From: Mycobacterium sp. E796
GTDB taxonomy: Bacteria > Actinomycetota > Actinomycetes > Mycobacteriales > Mycobacteriaceae
Length of the DNA: 60,349 nt
Assembly: GCF_001672815.1 (NCBI RefSeq)
Contig: NZ_LZKK01000374.1
Location: 1-60,349 of the forward strand
Direction: 5' to 3'
Each line of letters starts with the position of its first letter. The stretch's first letter is position 1. Positions 16,652 through 25,006 of this stretch are shown one piece after another. The translations under genes and the position numbers were made by a program. Under the pieces are notes generated by a model, which saw only the letters and a program-made list of their open reading frames with translations, searched no databases and was not told the DNA's origin.

Positions 16652-17706
16652 AAGGTACCCCGGTTTCTTTGTCTGGACGGGCCTCCGTCGACCCGGCGGT
16701 GATCGACATGATCGACAGTGTCTTGGCAGAACATCGCCGGTCGCGTCCGCCCGCGGCGCTCCCTGAGGTGGCGGTTACACGGGATCCGGGGCTGTGGCAG
16801 CGCCTCGAGGATCTCGGGCTGGTGCGGTTGACCGGTGCCGAGTCGGCTGGCGGCAGTGGAGCCGGTTGGTATGAGGCGGCCGAATTACTCACCGCCGCGG
16901 TGCGCCACGGGGTGCGAATTCCGTTGGCAGAACACGACTTGTTGGCCTGCTGGTTGTTGGAGGCGAACCAGATGCCCGTCGACGGTGCGCTACGCACCGT
17001 CTGCGTCATCGGCGAGCATGGAATCGCCAGCTTTGTGCCCTGGGCCGGTGTTGCGGACCGGATCGTGGTCGTGTGGTCAGCCGCCGGGGCGTTTCACATG
17101 GCAGACATCGATGCCGCAGAACTGGACATCACCCGTGGCGCCAATCTGATCGGCGAGCCGCGTGACACGGTGGCCGTCGACGTGGCGGCCCTGCGCGGTC
17201 TCCCAGTGGCAGCGGATCTGGTTGCTCAGCTGGGGCTGCGATCGGCGTTGGTGCGCTCGATCCAGGGGTGTGCCGCGCTGGATCAGATCTTGCACCTATC
17301 GATTGAGCATGCGACAGCGCGCATTCAGTTCGGTCGCCCGCTTTCGAAATTCCAGGCGGTGCAAAATCTGATCTCCGACATCGCCGCCGAAGCCGCGCTG
17401 GCGCGTACCGCGACCGAGGCCGCGCTCAACGTCGCGGTCACCAGCGACTGGTCGGCGTCGAACCTGGACTTCCTGGTCGCCGTGGCGCGGTCGTGTCTGG
17501 GTCATGCCACGTCGGTTGTCGTGCGCAACGCCCATCAGGTCCACGGCGCTATCGGCACTACCCGCGAGCATCGCCTGCACGAGTACACCCGGGCCGCACT
17601 GGCGTGGCGATCGGAATTCGGCTCGGTTCATGACTGGGACGACCGGCTGACCACCGCCGCAGTGCAGGCAGGCGCACGAGGGCTATGGGGCCTAATCACT
17701 GGCTAG
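16648..17706 (+). CDS. Acyl-CoA dehydrogenase, second subunit of a paired set (FadE-like)
   Basis: A 352-residue protein starting at GTG 16648, which overlaps the preceding TGA (GTGA). The N-terminal and middle domains are shortened and lack the clear flavin-binding SEPxxGSD motif, while the C-terminal helical domain is well kept: ARIQFGRPLSKFQAVQNLISDIAAE in two segments and NAHQVHGAIGTTREHRLH. This lopsided conservation is what is seen in the non-flavin-dominant partner of heteromeric FadE pairs. It is the last catabolic gene before a TetR gene 38 bp downstream. Confidence 0.9.
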   Translation: MKGTPVSLSGRASVDPAVIDMIDSVLAEHRRSRPPAALPEVAVTRDPGLWQRLEDLGLVRLTGAESAGGSGAGWYEAAELLTAAVRHGVRIPLAEHDLLACWLLEANQMPVDGALRTVCVIGEHGIASFVPWAGVADRIVVVWSAAGAFHMADIDAAELDITRGANLIGEPRDTVAVDVAALRGLPVAADLVAQLGLRSALVRSIQGCAALDQILHLSIEHATARIQFGRPLSKFQAVQNLISDIAAEAALARTATEAALNVAVTSDWSASNLDFLVAVARSCLGHATSVVVRNAHQVHGAIGTTREHRLHEYTRAALAWRSEFGSVHDWDDRLTTAAVQAGARGLWGLITG

Positions 17707-17744
17707 TGATTAGTCGGCGAATTTGATCGGGCGGAGGGTATGGG

Positions 17745-18506
17745 ATGCAACGGCGCCGACTAGAGCCGCAGCAGCGGCGTGAGCAGCTGCTCGATGCGGC
17801 GGCCGCGTTGTTCGCTGAGCAGCCGTACGAAGATGTCATGGTGGAGGACATCGCCGCGCGCGCAGGTGTGTCCAGAGCGTCGCTGTATCACTACTTTCCC
17901 AGCAAGCGGGATTTATACGTGGCGATATTCACCCGCGCGAGTCAGCGGTTGCTGGCACGCGCCAATCCCGATCCGCAGCTACCGCTGGCCGCGCAGCTTG
18001 CCAGTGGACTGCAGGCCCACATCCAGTATTTTGCCGATCATCCTTTTGAAGCGATCGCGATCAACCGCGGTGCATTGTCGGACGATCCGGCGATTCAGGC
18101 GATTATTACCGAAGAGCTCAATGTCATCGGCCAGCGGATGGCGGACAAACTCGTCGCCGAGGGAGGTCCGCGCGACGCCACCGAGATTGCCATCGAGGGC
18201 TGGCTGGCGTTCGTTCGCGCCGCGTGCGTGAAATGGATTCAGTCGCAAAAGATCACGCGGGCGGACCTGACCGAACTGTGTCTGCGCGCATTTGACTGCG
18301 TGCCCGGATACGCTGGCACGCCGGACGCCCGGCCCGGGGAACGCAGCATCGAAGGCGTGCGCCGTGGCGCCTTCGGCAGTGTGGTTCGCCTCACCATGGC
18401 GATCGGCGGCGTTGAGGGGTGGAAGGCGACCGCCGGCGACATCATCGCCAAAGTTCAACGCGGCCGCGCCGCTGAGCCCCAGTGCAAATCGCCGATGGAC
18501 GGCTAG
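17745..18506 (+). CDS. TetR-family transcriptional regulator
   Basis: A 253-residue protein. The DNA-binding domain is clear: RREQLLDAAAALFAEQPYED, VEDIAARAGVSRASLYHYF and PSKRDLYVAIF (about residues 10-60). A ligand-binding helical domain follows, and then a roughly 50-residue tail with EGVRRGAFGSVVRLTMAIGG, longer than in most TetR proteins. ATG 17745 has GGAGGG upstream. It lies 38 bp after the acyl-CoA dehydrogenase pair on the same strand, so it may be the terminal gene of that operon and feed back on it. No good palindrome is visible just upstream of it. Confidence 0.9.
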   Translation: MQRRRLEPQQRREQLLDAAAALFAEQPYEDVMVEDIAARAGVSRASLYHYFPSKRDLYVAIFTRASQRLLARANPDPQLPLAAQLASGLQAHIQYFADHPFEAIAINRGALSDDPAIQAIITEELNVIGQRMADKLVAEGGPRDATEIAIEGWLAFVRAACVKWIQSQKITRADLTELCLRAFDCVPGYAGTPDARPGERSIEGVRRGAFGSVVRLTMAIGGVEGWKATAGDIIAKVQRGRAAEPQCKSPMDG

Positions 18507-18576
18507 GCGCGGGTGCGTGTTCCACTGAACGGCATTACCTGTGTTATCGGCACCACACCCGCGGTTGACTGGCGTC

Positions 18577-19065
18577 ATGAGCAATGACATCCTCCTGCCC
18601 GAACTGCAGGAGTTCATCGACAGCTTCTGGTATCACTACGACGAGGCGCGCTACGACGAATTGGCGGCAAGCTACGCGGCAGACGTGCACTACGTGACCC
18701 GAAGCGACTCCGGTGCGAGCCCGTTTGAGGAACTGATGTCACCGGAGCTGCAGGGCCGGGAGGCCGTCATGGAGTGGATGATCGAGCATCGCAAACAGAG
18801 CCCGTACCCGTTGCGCCACCATGCCACCAATGTGCACCGCACGGGCACCGACGGCGACGTCACCCGTGCCCGGTTCTACATCCTGGTCAACCAGATCACC
18901 AACTTCGTCCCGTTCGTGGTGTCAAGCGGGGTGGTCGAGGTCGCGGTCCGCCGTGGCGCCGCGGGTTTGGAGTTCACCGAGATGGACGTCGTGCTTGATG
19001 CCACCAATTCGGTCCTGCTTTCGGAACTGAGCGCCAGTCGCGCGTCAGATGCCAGCGTTTCCTAG
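18577..19065 (+). CDS. SnoaL/NTF2-like protein
   Basis: A 162-residue protein when started at ATG 18577; a GTG at 18541 gives 12 more residues with no family character. The N-terminal helix (LQEFIDSFWYHYDEARYDEL), then AASYAADVHYVTRS, and a beta-sheet containing RHHATNVHR and GDVTRARFYILV are typical of the cone-shaped NTF2-like fold of SnoaL-type cyclases, dehydratases and ring-hydroxylase small subunits. His and Asp residues suitable for acid-base chemistry are present, but the reaction cannot be read. The following SDR gene overlaps it by 17 bp. Confidence 0.8.
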   Translation: MSNDILLPELQEFIDSFWYHYDEARYDELAASYAADVHYVTRSDSGASPFEELMSPELQGREAVMEWMIEHRKQSPYPLRHHATNVHRTGTDGDVTRARFYILVNQITNFVPFVVSSGVVEVAVRRGAAGLEFTEMDVVLDATNSVLLSELSASRASDASVS

Positions 19066-19960
19066 CGCGGTGAACGTCGACGAAGCGTTCGGCGGCGGGG
19101 TCGCCGTTATCACCGGCGCCGGCGCCGGAATCGGTGCCGGGTTGGCCCGTTACGCCAGCCGGTTGGGGATGACCGTTGTGCTGGCCGACATCGATACCGA
19201 TGCCATCGCGGCACTCCGTGATGAGCTTTGCGCGCGGGGCGGCATAGCGCTCGATGAGCAGTGCGATGTGCGCGATGCCGATGCCCTGCAGCAGCTCGCC
19301 GACAAAACCTACCGCGACGTCGGGCCGGTGCGGCTGCTGGTGAACAACGCCGGGGTCGAGCAGTTCGGCTATCTGTGGGACACGCCGGTGGCCAACTGGC
19401 GCCGAGTCGTCGATATCAACATCAGCGGTGTGTTCTACGGCGTGCGAGCGTTTCTGCCCAAGATGATGGCCCTGGAGGAACAAACCTGGGTGTGGAACCT
19501 GTCGTCGATCGGGGGGGTGGTGACGATACCGCTTCAGGCCCCTTACATCACGAGCAAGCACGCCGTACTCGCATTGACGGAATGCCTCTACCTCGACGTT
19601 AACGCAGCCGGACACGGCGATCACATTCACGTGCAGGCCGTGCTGCCTGGTGCGGTGGTATCCAACATCTTTGAATCTGCGGGCGGCGTCGACGCCGGCC
19701 CCACCAGCGACACCACCGCCGCCGAGGCCCAGCGCGCGGCCATGCTCGACATCAAAGCCGAGGCCATGGATCCGTTAGCCGCCGCCGAGACTCTATTCGA
19801 ACAAGCCGCCGAAGGCCGGTTTTACCTCCTTACGCAGCCCGAGGCCGTCGGGTCGGCGATGAGCGAACGGGCCAACACGCTCGCCGCACAACGGCCTCCA
19901 AGGTCGCACACCACGCGCCGGTTCGAACCTGCCGAGCACAGATGTCCACCCCTCGCCTAG
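19049..19960 (+). CDS. Short-chain dehydrogenase/reductase
   Basis: A 303-residue classical SDR. TGAGAGIG is at residues 22-29, an acidic pair in LADIDTD favours NAD(H), NNAG is at 99-102, and the catalytic residues are Ser152 or Ser153 (NLSSIGG), Tyr166 and Lys170 (YITSK). The ATG at 19049 lies inside the end of the previous gene; a GTG at 19070 is an alternative start without a clearer ribosome site. The C-terminus runs into the start of a decayed esterase gene (18-bp overlap). This suggests that SnoaL-like protein, SDR and esterase once formed one operon. Confidence 0.9.
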   Translation: MPAFPSAVNVDEAFGGGVAVITGAGAGIGAGLARYASRLGMTVVLADIDTDAIAALRDELCARGGIALDEQCDVRDADALQQLADKTYRDVGPVRLLVNNAGVEQFGYLWDTPVANWRRVVDINISGVFYGVRAFLPKMMALEEQTWVWNLSSIGGVVTIPLQAPYITSKHAVLALTECLYLDVNAAGHGDHIHVQAVLPGAVVSNIFESAGGVDAGPTSDTTAAEAQRAAMLDIKAEAMDPLAAAETLFEQAAEGRFYLLTQPEAVGSAMSERANTLAAQRPPRSHTTRRFEPAEHRCPPLA

Positions 19961-20377
19961 ATCCCGACGCCGCGGCACGGGTCGCATCCTTCGGCCACAT
20001 CCCTCCCATGCACCAACGTGGTTTGGCCGCGGTGCGTGCCACTCTCGAATCGACTGCGCCCACCAACGCAATGCCCGAGATGGTCAGTATCAGCGAGACA
20101 ACCATTCCCGGCCCAGGTCAACCCGGCTTACGCCTCAGACCTTTCCGGTCTGCCACCCGCGATTGTCGTCACCGCCGCGTGCGATCCGATTCATGACTGG
20201 GGCGAGCGTTATGCCGCCCGCCTGCGCGATGCGGGCGTACAAACCACCACCACCCGATACCCGGGGATGTACCACGGGTTCCTCATGCATCCCGAGGCAA
20301 CCGCGCGCGGACGGCTGGCCGTCGCCGAGATCGGCGCGCTGTTACGGGCGAAGTTCTGCCATCCGCTGCGGTTTTGA
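19942..20377 (+). pseudogene. Decayed alpha/beta-hydrolase fold-3 esterase, core deleted
   Basis: The N-terminal part (starting MSTPRLDPDAAARV at 19942 and reaching SISETTIPGPG near 20112) is a good HSL-family lipase N-terminus. It is followed immediately, in another frame, by a C-terminal part (VNPAYASDLSGLPPAIV, then ACDPIHDWGE with the acid residue, then GMYHGFLMHP with the histidine), ending at 20377. The roughly 150-residue middle that would carry HGGG and GDSAGG is missing. An internal deletion with frame change therefore removed the oxyanion hole and nucleophile. It cannot encode an active esterase. The intact relative at 2163 shows what is missing. Confidence 0.85.
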
Positions 20378-20464
20378 CGTCCCGGTCACCGGACACCGAC
20401 CGTCTATGCCTGGTTCGCACTCCGCACAATCCAAGCCAATCACGAACGACAGAGGAGACACCTG

Positions 20465-21541
20465 ATGCTCACCGACGAGCGGCGGATGGAGCTGTCCAAC
20501 TTGTTGCGGCCGGCCGCACCGCCTCGCGAAATCGACAACGTCTACAGCGACGACCAACGTGAACGCCTACTCGACGTAGTGCGGACCGAAGGCCCGTGGA
20601 AGCTGATCATCGCTCAACACTTCGCTTCAGCCGAGGAATTGATCGCCACCATGAGCGGCTCCTTCCCCGAAGGATTCACCCCGTCGCTGGATCTTTTCTT
20701 GACACCGACCTTCCGCGGCTATCTGGCTAACTATGGAACGGTGCTCTACCCGCAACTGCACGACTGCTTCTACAACGCGCAGTTTGTGGGGCTCGCGAAA
20801 AGCTACTGGAAAGCAGAGTACGCAAAGCCACAGATGATGCTGTTCAACATCAACGGGCCCTGCGCCAACCGCGACCCCGGACACCTGGATTCACCCAGCT
20901 TCCGCGGCGTCCGTTATGAGAACGCGCCGACTTGGCTATGCAGCGTGATGGGCAAGTCCGGCTTGTTCAGCGACTACCTGATCAAGATGGCCCAGGTGAT
21001 CACCTGGTTTTCTCTGGACACCGACAGCGGCTTCACCTATTGGCCTGAGGGACCCCTCAAGGCGCCTGGGCGCGTCCTACCTCCGATCAACAATCGCGGT
21101 GTGGTGGTCCAAAACGAGATGATGATGCACCGTGGTGAGGCCAATGGCCCACTGGACCAACAGGTTCCCGCCGGTCTGGCCTTTGACACCGTGTTCACCG
21201 GAGACCCCGATGATCGTGACCACTGGCTTTTGAAAAGCGATGACACGGTCATCGCCCGCCACCACACCGACGATCTGCGGTTTCTCGTGCACTGGTCAGC
21301 CGAAGTCTTCTCCGACTACGACGAACTCAAGAAGAACATGGACGGCAGCGACGACCTGACCGTCGAACGAGCCATCGGCATGATGGTCGACGACCTCAAA
21401 TCACGCGGCATTAAGCTCGATGTGCCCAGCGAACCGCTGCACGATCCGGCTTTCATCAAGGCGCTTAACGCTGCCTACGACGTAGGTGCGCCTGCGTCCT
21501 ACCCTGAGGATGCGCCGCTGAGCGCCTTCCAGATCGCCTGA
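20465..21541 (+). CDS. Conserved hypothetical protein, possible Fe(II)-dependent oxygenase
   Basis: A 358-residue soluble protein with a good AGAGGAGA ribosome site before ATG 20465. I do not recognise the family with certainty. Middle segments read NGPCANRDPGHLDSPSFRG and, about 80 residues later, QNEMMMHRGEANGP. A His-x-Asp pair (HLD) followed by a distal His resembles the iron-binding triad of Fe(II)/2-oxoglutarate oxygenases such as phytanoyl-CoA dioxygenase, and an Arg (DDLRFLVHW) follows as a possible 2-oxoglutarate anchor. Aromatic residues are abundant. It is framed by a decayed esterase and an SDR remnant, yet is itself intact, so it is probably under selection. The function is an inference from the motif only. 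Confidence 0.75.
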   Translation: MLTDERRMELSNLLRPAAPPREIDNVYSDDQRERLLDVVRTEGPWKLIIAQHFASAEELIATMSGSFPEGFTPSLDLFLTPTFRGYLANYGTVLYPQLHDCFYNAQFVGLAKSYWKAEYAKPQMMLFNINGPCANRDPGHLDSPSFRGVRYENAPTWLCSVMGKSGLFSDYLIKMAQVITWFSLDTDSGFTYWPEGPLKAPGRVLPPINNRGVVVQNEMMMHRGEANGPLDQQVPAGLAFDTVFTGDPDDRDHWLLKSDDTVIARHHTDDLRFLVHWSAEVFSDYDELKKNMDGSDDLTVERAIGMMVDDLKSRGIKLDVPSEPLHDPAFIKALNAAYDVGAPASYPEDAPLSAFQIA

Positions 21542-21561
21542 GTCGGAAAGGGACTGCGATA

Positions 21562-21700
21562 TTGCGGTGTTTGGCCGATCGCCGTGTCGTCGTTACTGGC
21601 GCCGGCTCTGGGAATCGGGCAAGTGTCGTTGTCAGGCTCCTCGAGAGGGACCACTGTCGTCGGCTATGACATCTCCTTGGCCGGCTTGTTCCGGCACTGA
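21562..21700 (+). pseudogene. N-terminal remnant of an SDR gene
   Basis: From TTG 21562, with GGAAAGGGA upstream, the frame reads LADRRVVVTGAGSG, the start of a Rossmann-fold SDR. It then needs a frame change to continue as IGQ, and later pieces in two frames (VVVRLLERD and TVVGYDIS) correspond to the rest of the first beta-alpha-beta unit. Both frames reach stops by 21700 and nothing SDR-like follows. It is a truncated, frameshifted gene start. Confidence 0.65.
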
Positions 21701-21753
21701 AGTCATGGTCGATCGGGGCGCCCGCCCCTAAGATCGCAAACTCAGCAATAGGG

Positions 21754-22059
21754 TTATGGATTTGGCGCGCCCGCTGTTTCGTCGACAATCGCCAGCTCGC
21801 CGCGCCGCACCGCGTGCCGTATCGATTCACTGAGTGCTGAACAGGCCAGGAACACACCCCGATCCTCGAGCATCGAAATCTGTTGCGCCTGGGCTCGCTC
21901 GGAGCATCGAGCGGTCGCGGCCGCGTTCCACTGCACACTGGTCTGGTCCCAGCTGCTTTTGCGGACCAGCACCGCGGCGCCGCAGGTGTCGCACGCAACC
22001 GGCGTCATCGGCACCTCGTCGAGGCGATTGTCCGTCCTGAGTGAGGACTGGTCTGCCAT
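21754..22059 (-). CDS. Small four-cysteine protein downstream of the Rieske oxygenase
   Basis: A 101-residue protein; ATG at 22059 lies 6 bp after the stop of the Rieske oxygenase gene, so the two form an operon. Cysteines are at 23, 26, 52 and 73 (CDTCGAAVLVRKSSWDQT, then ARCSERA, then FLACSA). The pattern suggests a zinc ribbon or an iron-sulfur site. The segment VRKSSWDQTSVQWNA looks conserved-protein-like. I recall similar small proteins beside KshA-like genes in Rhodococcus and Mycobacterium. It could be an electron-transfer or assembly partner of the oxygenase, but this is not shown by the sequence. Confidence 0.7.
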   Translation of the reverse strand: MADQSSLRTDNRLDEVPMTPVACDTCGAAVLVRKSSWDQTSVQWNAAATARCSERAQAQQISMLEDRGVFLACSALSESIRHAVRRGELAIVDETAGAPNP

Positions 22060-22064
22060 CACAT

Positions 22065-23201
22065 CTATCCGGTGTTGGTCGCCTGCGCCCGCATATTCGC
22101 CTCGACCTCTTTCATCCACGCCTCATACGGCCGTGTCGTGTCGAGCTCAAACTCAAAGCGGTCCACCATATCTGGTTGTACATCAGCGACATCGACGTAG
22201 AACTGCTGATACCAGCGACGCAGCTGATAGACGGGGCCGTCCTCTTCTACCAGCAACGGGTTGTCGATCCGTGCCTTGCTCCGCCAGATTTGCACGTCCT
22301 GCTCGAAACCCAGCTTCACGAAGTCACCCAGCGCAATCGCGGTCTGCATGGCAAGGTCGGCGGGAAGCGCGTCGGATTTCTTCACAATGATTCCGTATTG
22401 CAGGACAAAGGAATTCGCGTCAATCGGGTAGTGGCAATTGATGAGCACCGTGTGGTGGTCGGCATGCTCGTAGTGATACGTGAGGTCGTCGATCATGAAA
22501 GACGGACCGTGGTAGGAGGCATCGGAGGTGGTGCCGAGCAACTTTGCACCTTCGGTACCACCCAGATCGGGGCGACCGGCGCTGTTCATATATTGCGTGG
22601 CGACATGCCCTTCGAAGATGTTCTTGAAATGGGTGGGCAACGAGCCGTGGATGTAGAAGAAGTGTGCCATATCCACAACGTTGTCGATGATTTCGCGGCA
22701 GTTGGTGTTGACCACGGTGGTGTACCAGTGCCAGTCCGTCCATTCATCGCTTGTCGCACCCGCGATGCGGGGGATCGTGACGTCGGGCGGCGGCGGGTTG
22801 CGCTCGGGGTCATTCCACACGAAGAGCATCCCGTCCTGTTGCAGGGTGGGCCAGACCTGCGTGCGGGCCAGCCGCGGCGTGCGCTTGCTGTAGGGCACCT
22901 GTTTGCATCGCCCGTCACCACCCCAGCGCCAGTCGTGGAATGGGCAGGCGATTTCGTTGCCCTTGACCACACCCTGCGACAGGTCGCCTCCCATGTGTCG
23001 GCAGTAGCCGTCGAGGACATTGATATTTCCGTCGGCGCTGCGAAAGACGACAAGTTTTTGCCCGAAGGCGCTAATCGCGTGCGGCTTGCCGTCTGCGAAA
23101 TCTCTGATCAGGCCTAAGCAGTGCCAGCCTCGGGCAAAGCGGGTCGGGGCGGCCTGCGCTTCGATCAGCCGAACGTCTTGTGTCTCGGAATGCGACATCA
23201 T
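22065..23201 (-). CDS. kshA: Rieske non-haem iron oxygenase, KshA-like (3-ketosteroid 9alpha-hydroxylase oxygenase)
   Basis: A 378-residue oxygenase matching KshA in length and residue numbering. The Rieske [2Fe-2S] ligands are Cys67, His69, Cys86 and His89 (YCRHMGGDLSQG and ACPFHDWRWGG). The mononuclear iron site is His180 and His185 (VVDMAHFFYIHG) with Asp302 (EQDVQIW). KshA hydroxylates C9 of 3-ketosteroids; combined with KstD action this opens ring B. The reductase KshB is not in this window. The divergent neighbour, 101 bp away, is a KstD, the exact partner activity. No KstR-type box is evident between them. The gene is probably a paralogue with a different steroid preference (inference). 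Confidence 0.9.
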   Translation of the reverse strand: MMSHSETQDVRLIEAQAAPTRFARGWHCLGLIRDFADGKPHAISAFGQKLVVFRSADGNINVLDGYCRHMGGDLSQGVVKGNEIACPFHDWRWGGDGRCKQVPYSKRTPRLARTQVWPTLQQDGMLFVWNDPERNPPPPDVTIPRIAGATSDEWTDWHWYTTVVNTNCREIIDNVVDMAHFFYIHGSLPTHFKNIFEGHVATQYMNSAGRPDLGGTEGAKLLGTTSDASYHGPSFMIDDLTYHYEHADHHTVLINCHYPIDANSFVLQYGIIVKKSDALPADLAMQTAIALGDFVKLGFEQDVQIWRSKARIDNPLLVEEDGPVYQLRRWYQQFYVDVADVQPDMVDRFEFELDTTRPYEAWMKEVEANMRAQATNTG

Positions 23202-23302
23202 GGGCGCTATTCAACCCCCAGCGGGCCGCGTTGCGGCCGCCGTGTTCCACTCATCAGGACAGCCCTTCCCGTCCCCTCCCCGCTCGGCATACCGTGCTCG
23301 CC

Positions 23303-25006
23303 GTGAAAGCGCAGAGCACGACGATCCCAGCGGGACTATTCGTAGCCGACACCCATGTCGATCTGCTGGTTGTCGGTTCGGGCACCGGGATGGCCGCGGC
23401 CCTGGCCGCCCACGAACTCGGGCTGTCGGTGCTCATCGTGGAAAAATCCTCGTATGTAGGCGGCTCAACCGCGCGGTCCGGCGGCGCACTGTGGCTGCCC
23501 GCCAGCCCTGTCCTGGCCGACGCCGGTGCCCACGACACCGCCGAGCGCGCCGCGGAGTATTTGGATGCGGTCGTGGCGGGTACAGCGCCCCCGCAACGGT
23601 CCGCCGGGTTTCTCGAGAATGTCGCGGCGACAGTCGAGATGCTTCGGCGCGCGACGCCGATGCGCTTGTTCTGGGCCCGCGATTACTCCGATTACCACCC
23701 CGAAGAGCCCGGCGGCAGCGCCGCGGGCCGCACCTGCGAGTGCCGCCCGCTGGACACGTCGATTCTGGGGCAGTATCGCACCCGCCTGCGACCTGGGGTC
23801 ATGGAGGCCAGCGTCTCGATCCCCACGACAGGTGCTGACTATCGATGGCTGAATCTCATGGCTCGTGTACCGCGCAAAGGCATTTCGACGCTGGCCAAGC
23901 GAGTGGCACAAGCCGTGGGCGGCCGCATGCTGGGGCGGCGCTACGTTGCGGGGGGCCAAGCCCTGGCGGCCGGCCTGTTCGCAGGGGTGCTGCGCGCCGG
24001 CATCCCGGTATGGACCGACGCCACCTTGCTGCGCCTCAACGGCGACGAGGAACGCGTGACCGGCGCGGTCGTAGTTCACGGCGATCATGAAGTGACAATC
24101 ACCGCTCGGCGCGGGGTAGTTCTGGCCACCGGCGGTTTCGACCACAGCATGGACATGCGGTGGAAATATCAGTCCGAATCGTTGGATGCGAACGCGAGCC
24201 TGGGCGCCGAATCGGATACCGGCGACGGCATCCGTGCTGGGCTAGAACGGGGCGCCGACATCGACTTAATGGATCAGGCATGGTGGTTTCCCGCTATCGC
24301 GCCGCTACCCGGTAAGGCGCCAGCGGTCATGCTGGCCGAACGCTCACTTCCGGGCTGCCTCATCGTGGACCAAAACGGCCAACGGTTCGCCAATGAGTCG
24401 GCCGACTACATGTCATTCGGACAGCGGTTGCTCGAGCTGGAGCGGTCAGGCAATCCGGTTGAAACCATGTGGATCATCTTCGACCAGCAATACCGCAATA
24501 GCTATGTGCTTGGCGCAGAACTCTTTCCGCGGATGCCGATTCCGCAAGCGTGGTACGACGCAGGCATCGCCGTACGTGCCGAAAGCCACACCGAGTTGGC
24601 CGCACACATCGATGTTCCGGCGGCAGCGTTTAGCCAGACCATGACCCGGTTCAACGAAAATGCTTTTGCGGGAGAGGATCCCGACTTCGGCCGCGGGCGT
24701 AGCGCCTACGACCGGTACTACGGCGACCCGACGATTACTCCCAACCCGAACCTGCGGCCATTGGTCAAAGGACCGTTCTACGCTCTGAAGATGGTGCTGT
24801 CGGATTTGGGCACTTGCGGCGGGCTCCGGGTCGATGAGCACGCCCGGGTGCTGCGCGAGGACGGCAACGTCGTGGCCGGGCTGTACGCCATCGGCAATAC
24901 CGCGGCCAACGCCTTCGGCGCTACCTACCCCGGCGCGGGCGCCACGATCGCGCAAGGCCTGGTGTACGGCTACATCGCGGCCCGAAACGCGGCGGGCCTC
25001 AATTAA
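23303..25006 (+). CDS. kstD: FAD-dependent 3-ketosteroid delta1-dehydrogenase
   Basis: A 567-residue flavoprotein, the usual length for KstD. GTG 23303 is chosen because family similarity starts just after it (FVADTHVDLLVVGSGTGMAA); the frame is open upstream but would overlap kshA. Features are the FAD-binding GSGTGMAAA with EKSSYVGGSTARSGGALW, the middle-domain LATGGFDHS, and the C-terminal TYPGAGATIAQGLVYGYIAA. It introduces a C1-C2 double bond into the steroid A-ring. With the divergent KshA homologue it completes the pair that cleaves ring B. Its stop overlaps the convergent PadR gene by 4 bp. Confidence 0.9.
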   Translation: MKAQSTTIPAGLFVADTHVDLLVVGSGTGMAAALAAHELGLSVLIVEKSSYVGGSTARSGGALWLPASPVLADAGAHDTAERAAEYLDAVVAGTAPPQRSAGFLENVAATVEMLRRATPMRLFWARDYSDYHPEEPGGSAAGRTCECRPLDTSILGQYRTRLRPGVMEASVSIPTTGADYRWLNLMARVPRKGISTLAKRVAQAVGGRMLGRRYVAGGQALAAGLFAGVLRAGIPVWTDATLLRLNGDEERVTGAVVVHGDHEVTITARRGVVLATGGFDHSMDMRWKYQSESLDANASLGAESDTGDGIRAGLERGADIDLMDQAWWFPAIAPLPGKAPAVMLAERSLPGCLIVDQNGQRFANESADYMSFGQRLLELERSGNPVETMWIIFDQQYRNSYVLGAELFPRMPIPQAWYDAGIAVRAESHTELAAHIDVPAAAFSQTMTRFNENAFAGEDPDFGRGRSAYDRYYGDPTITPNPNLRPLVKGPFYALKMVLSDLGTCGGLRVDEHARVLREDGNVVAGLYAIGNTAANAFGATYPGAGATIAQGLVYGYIAARNAAGLN

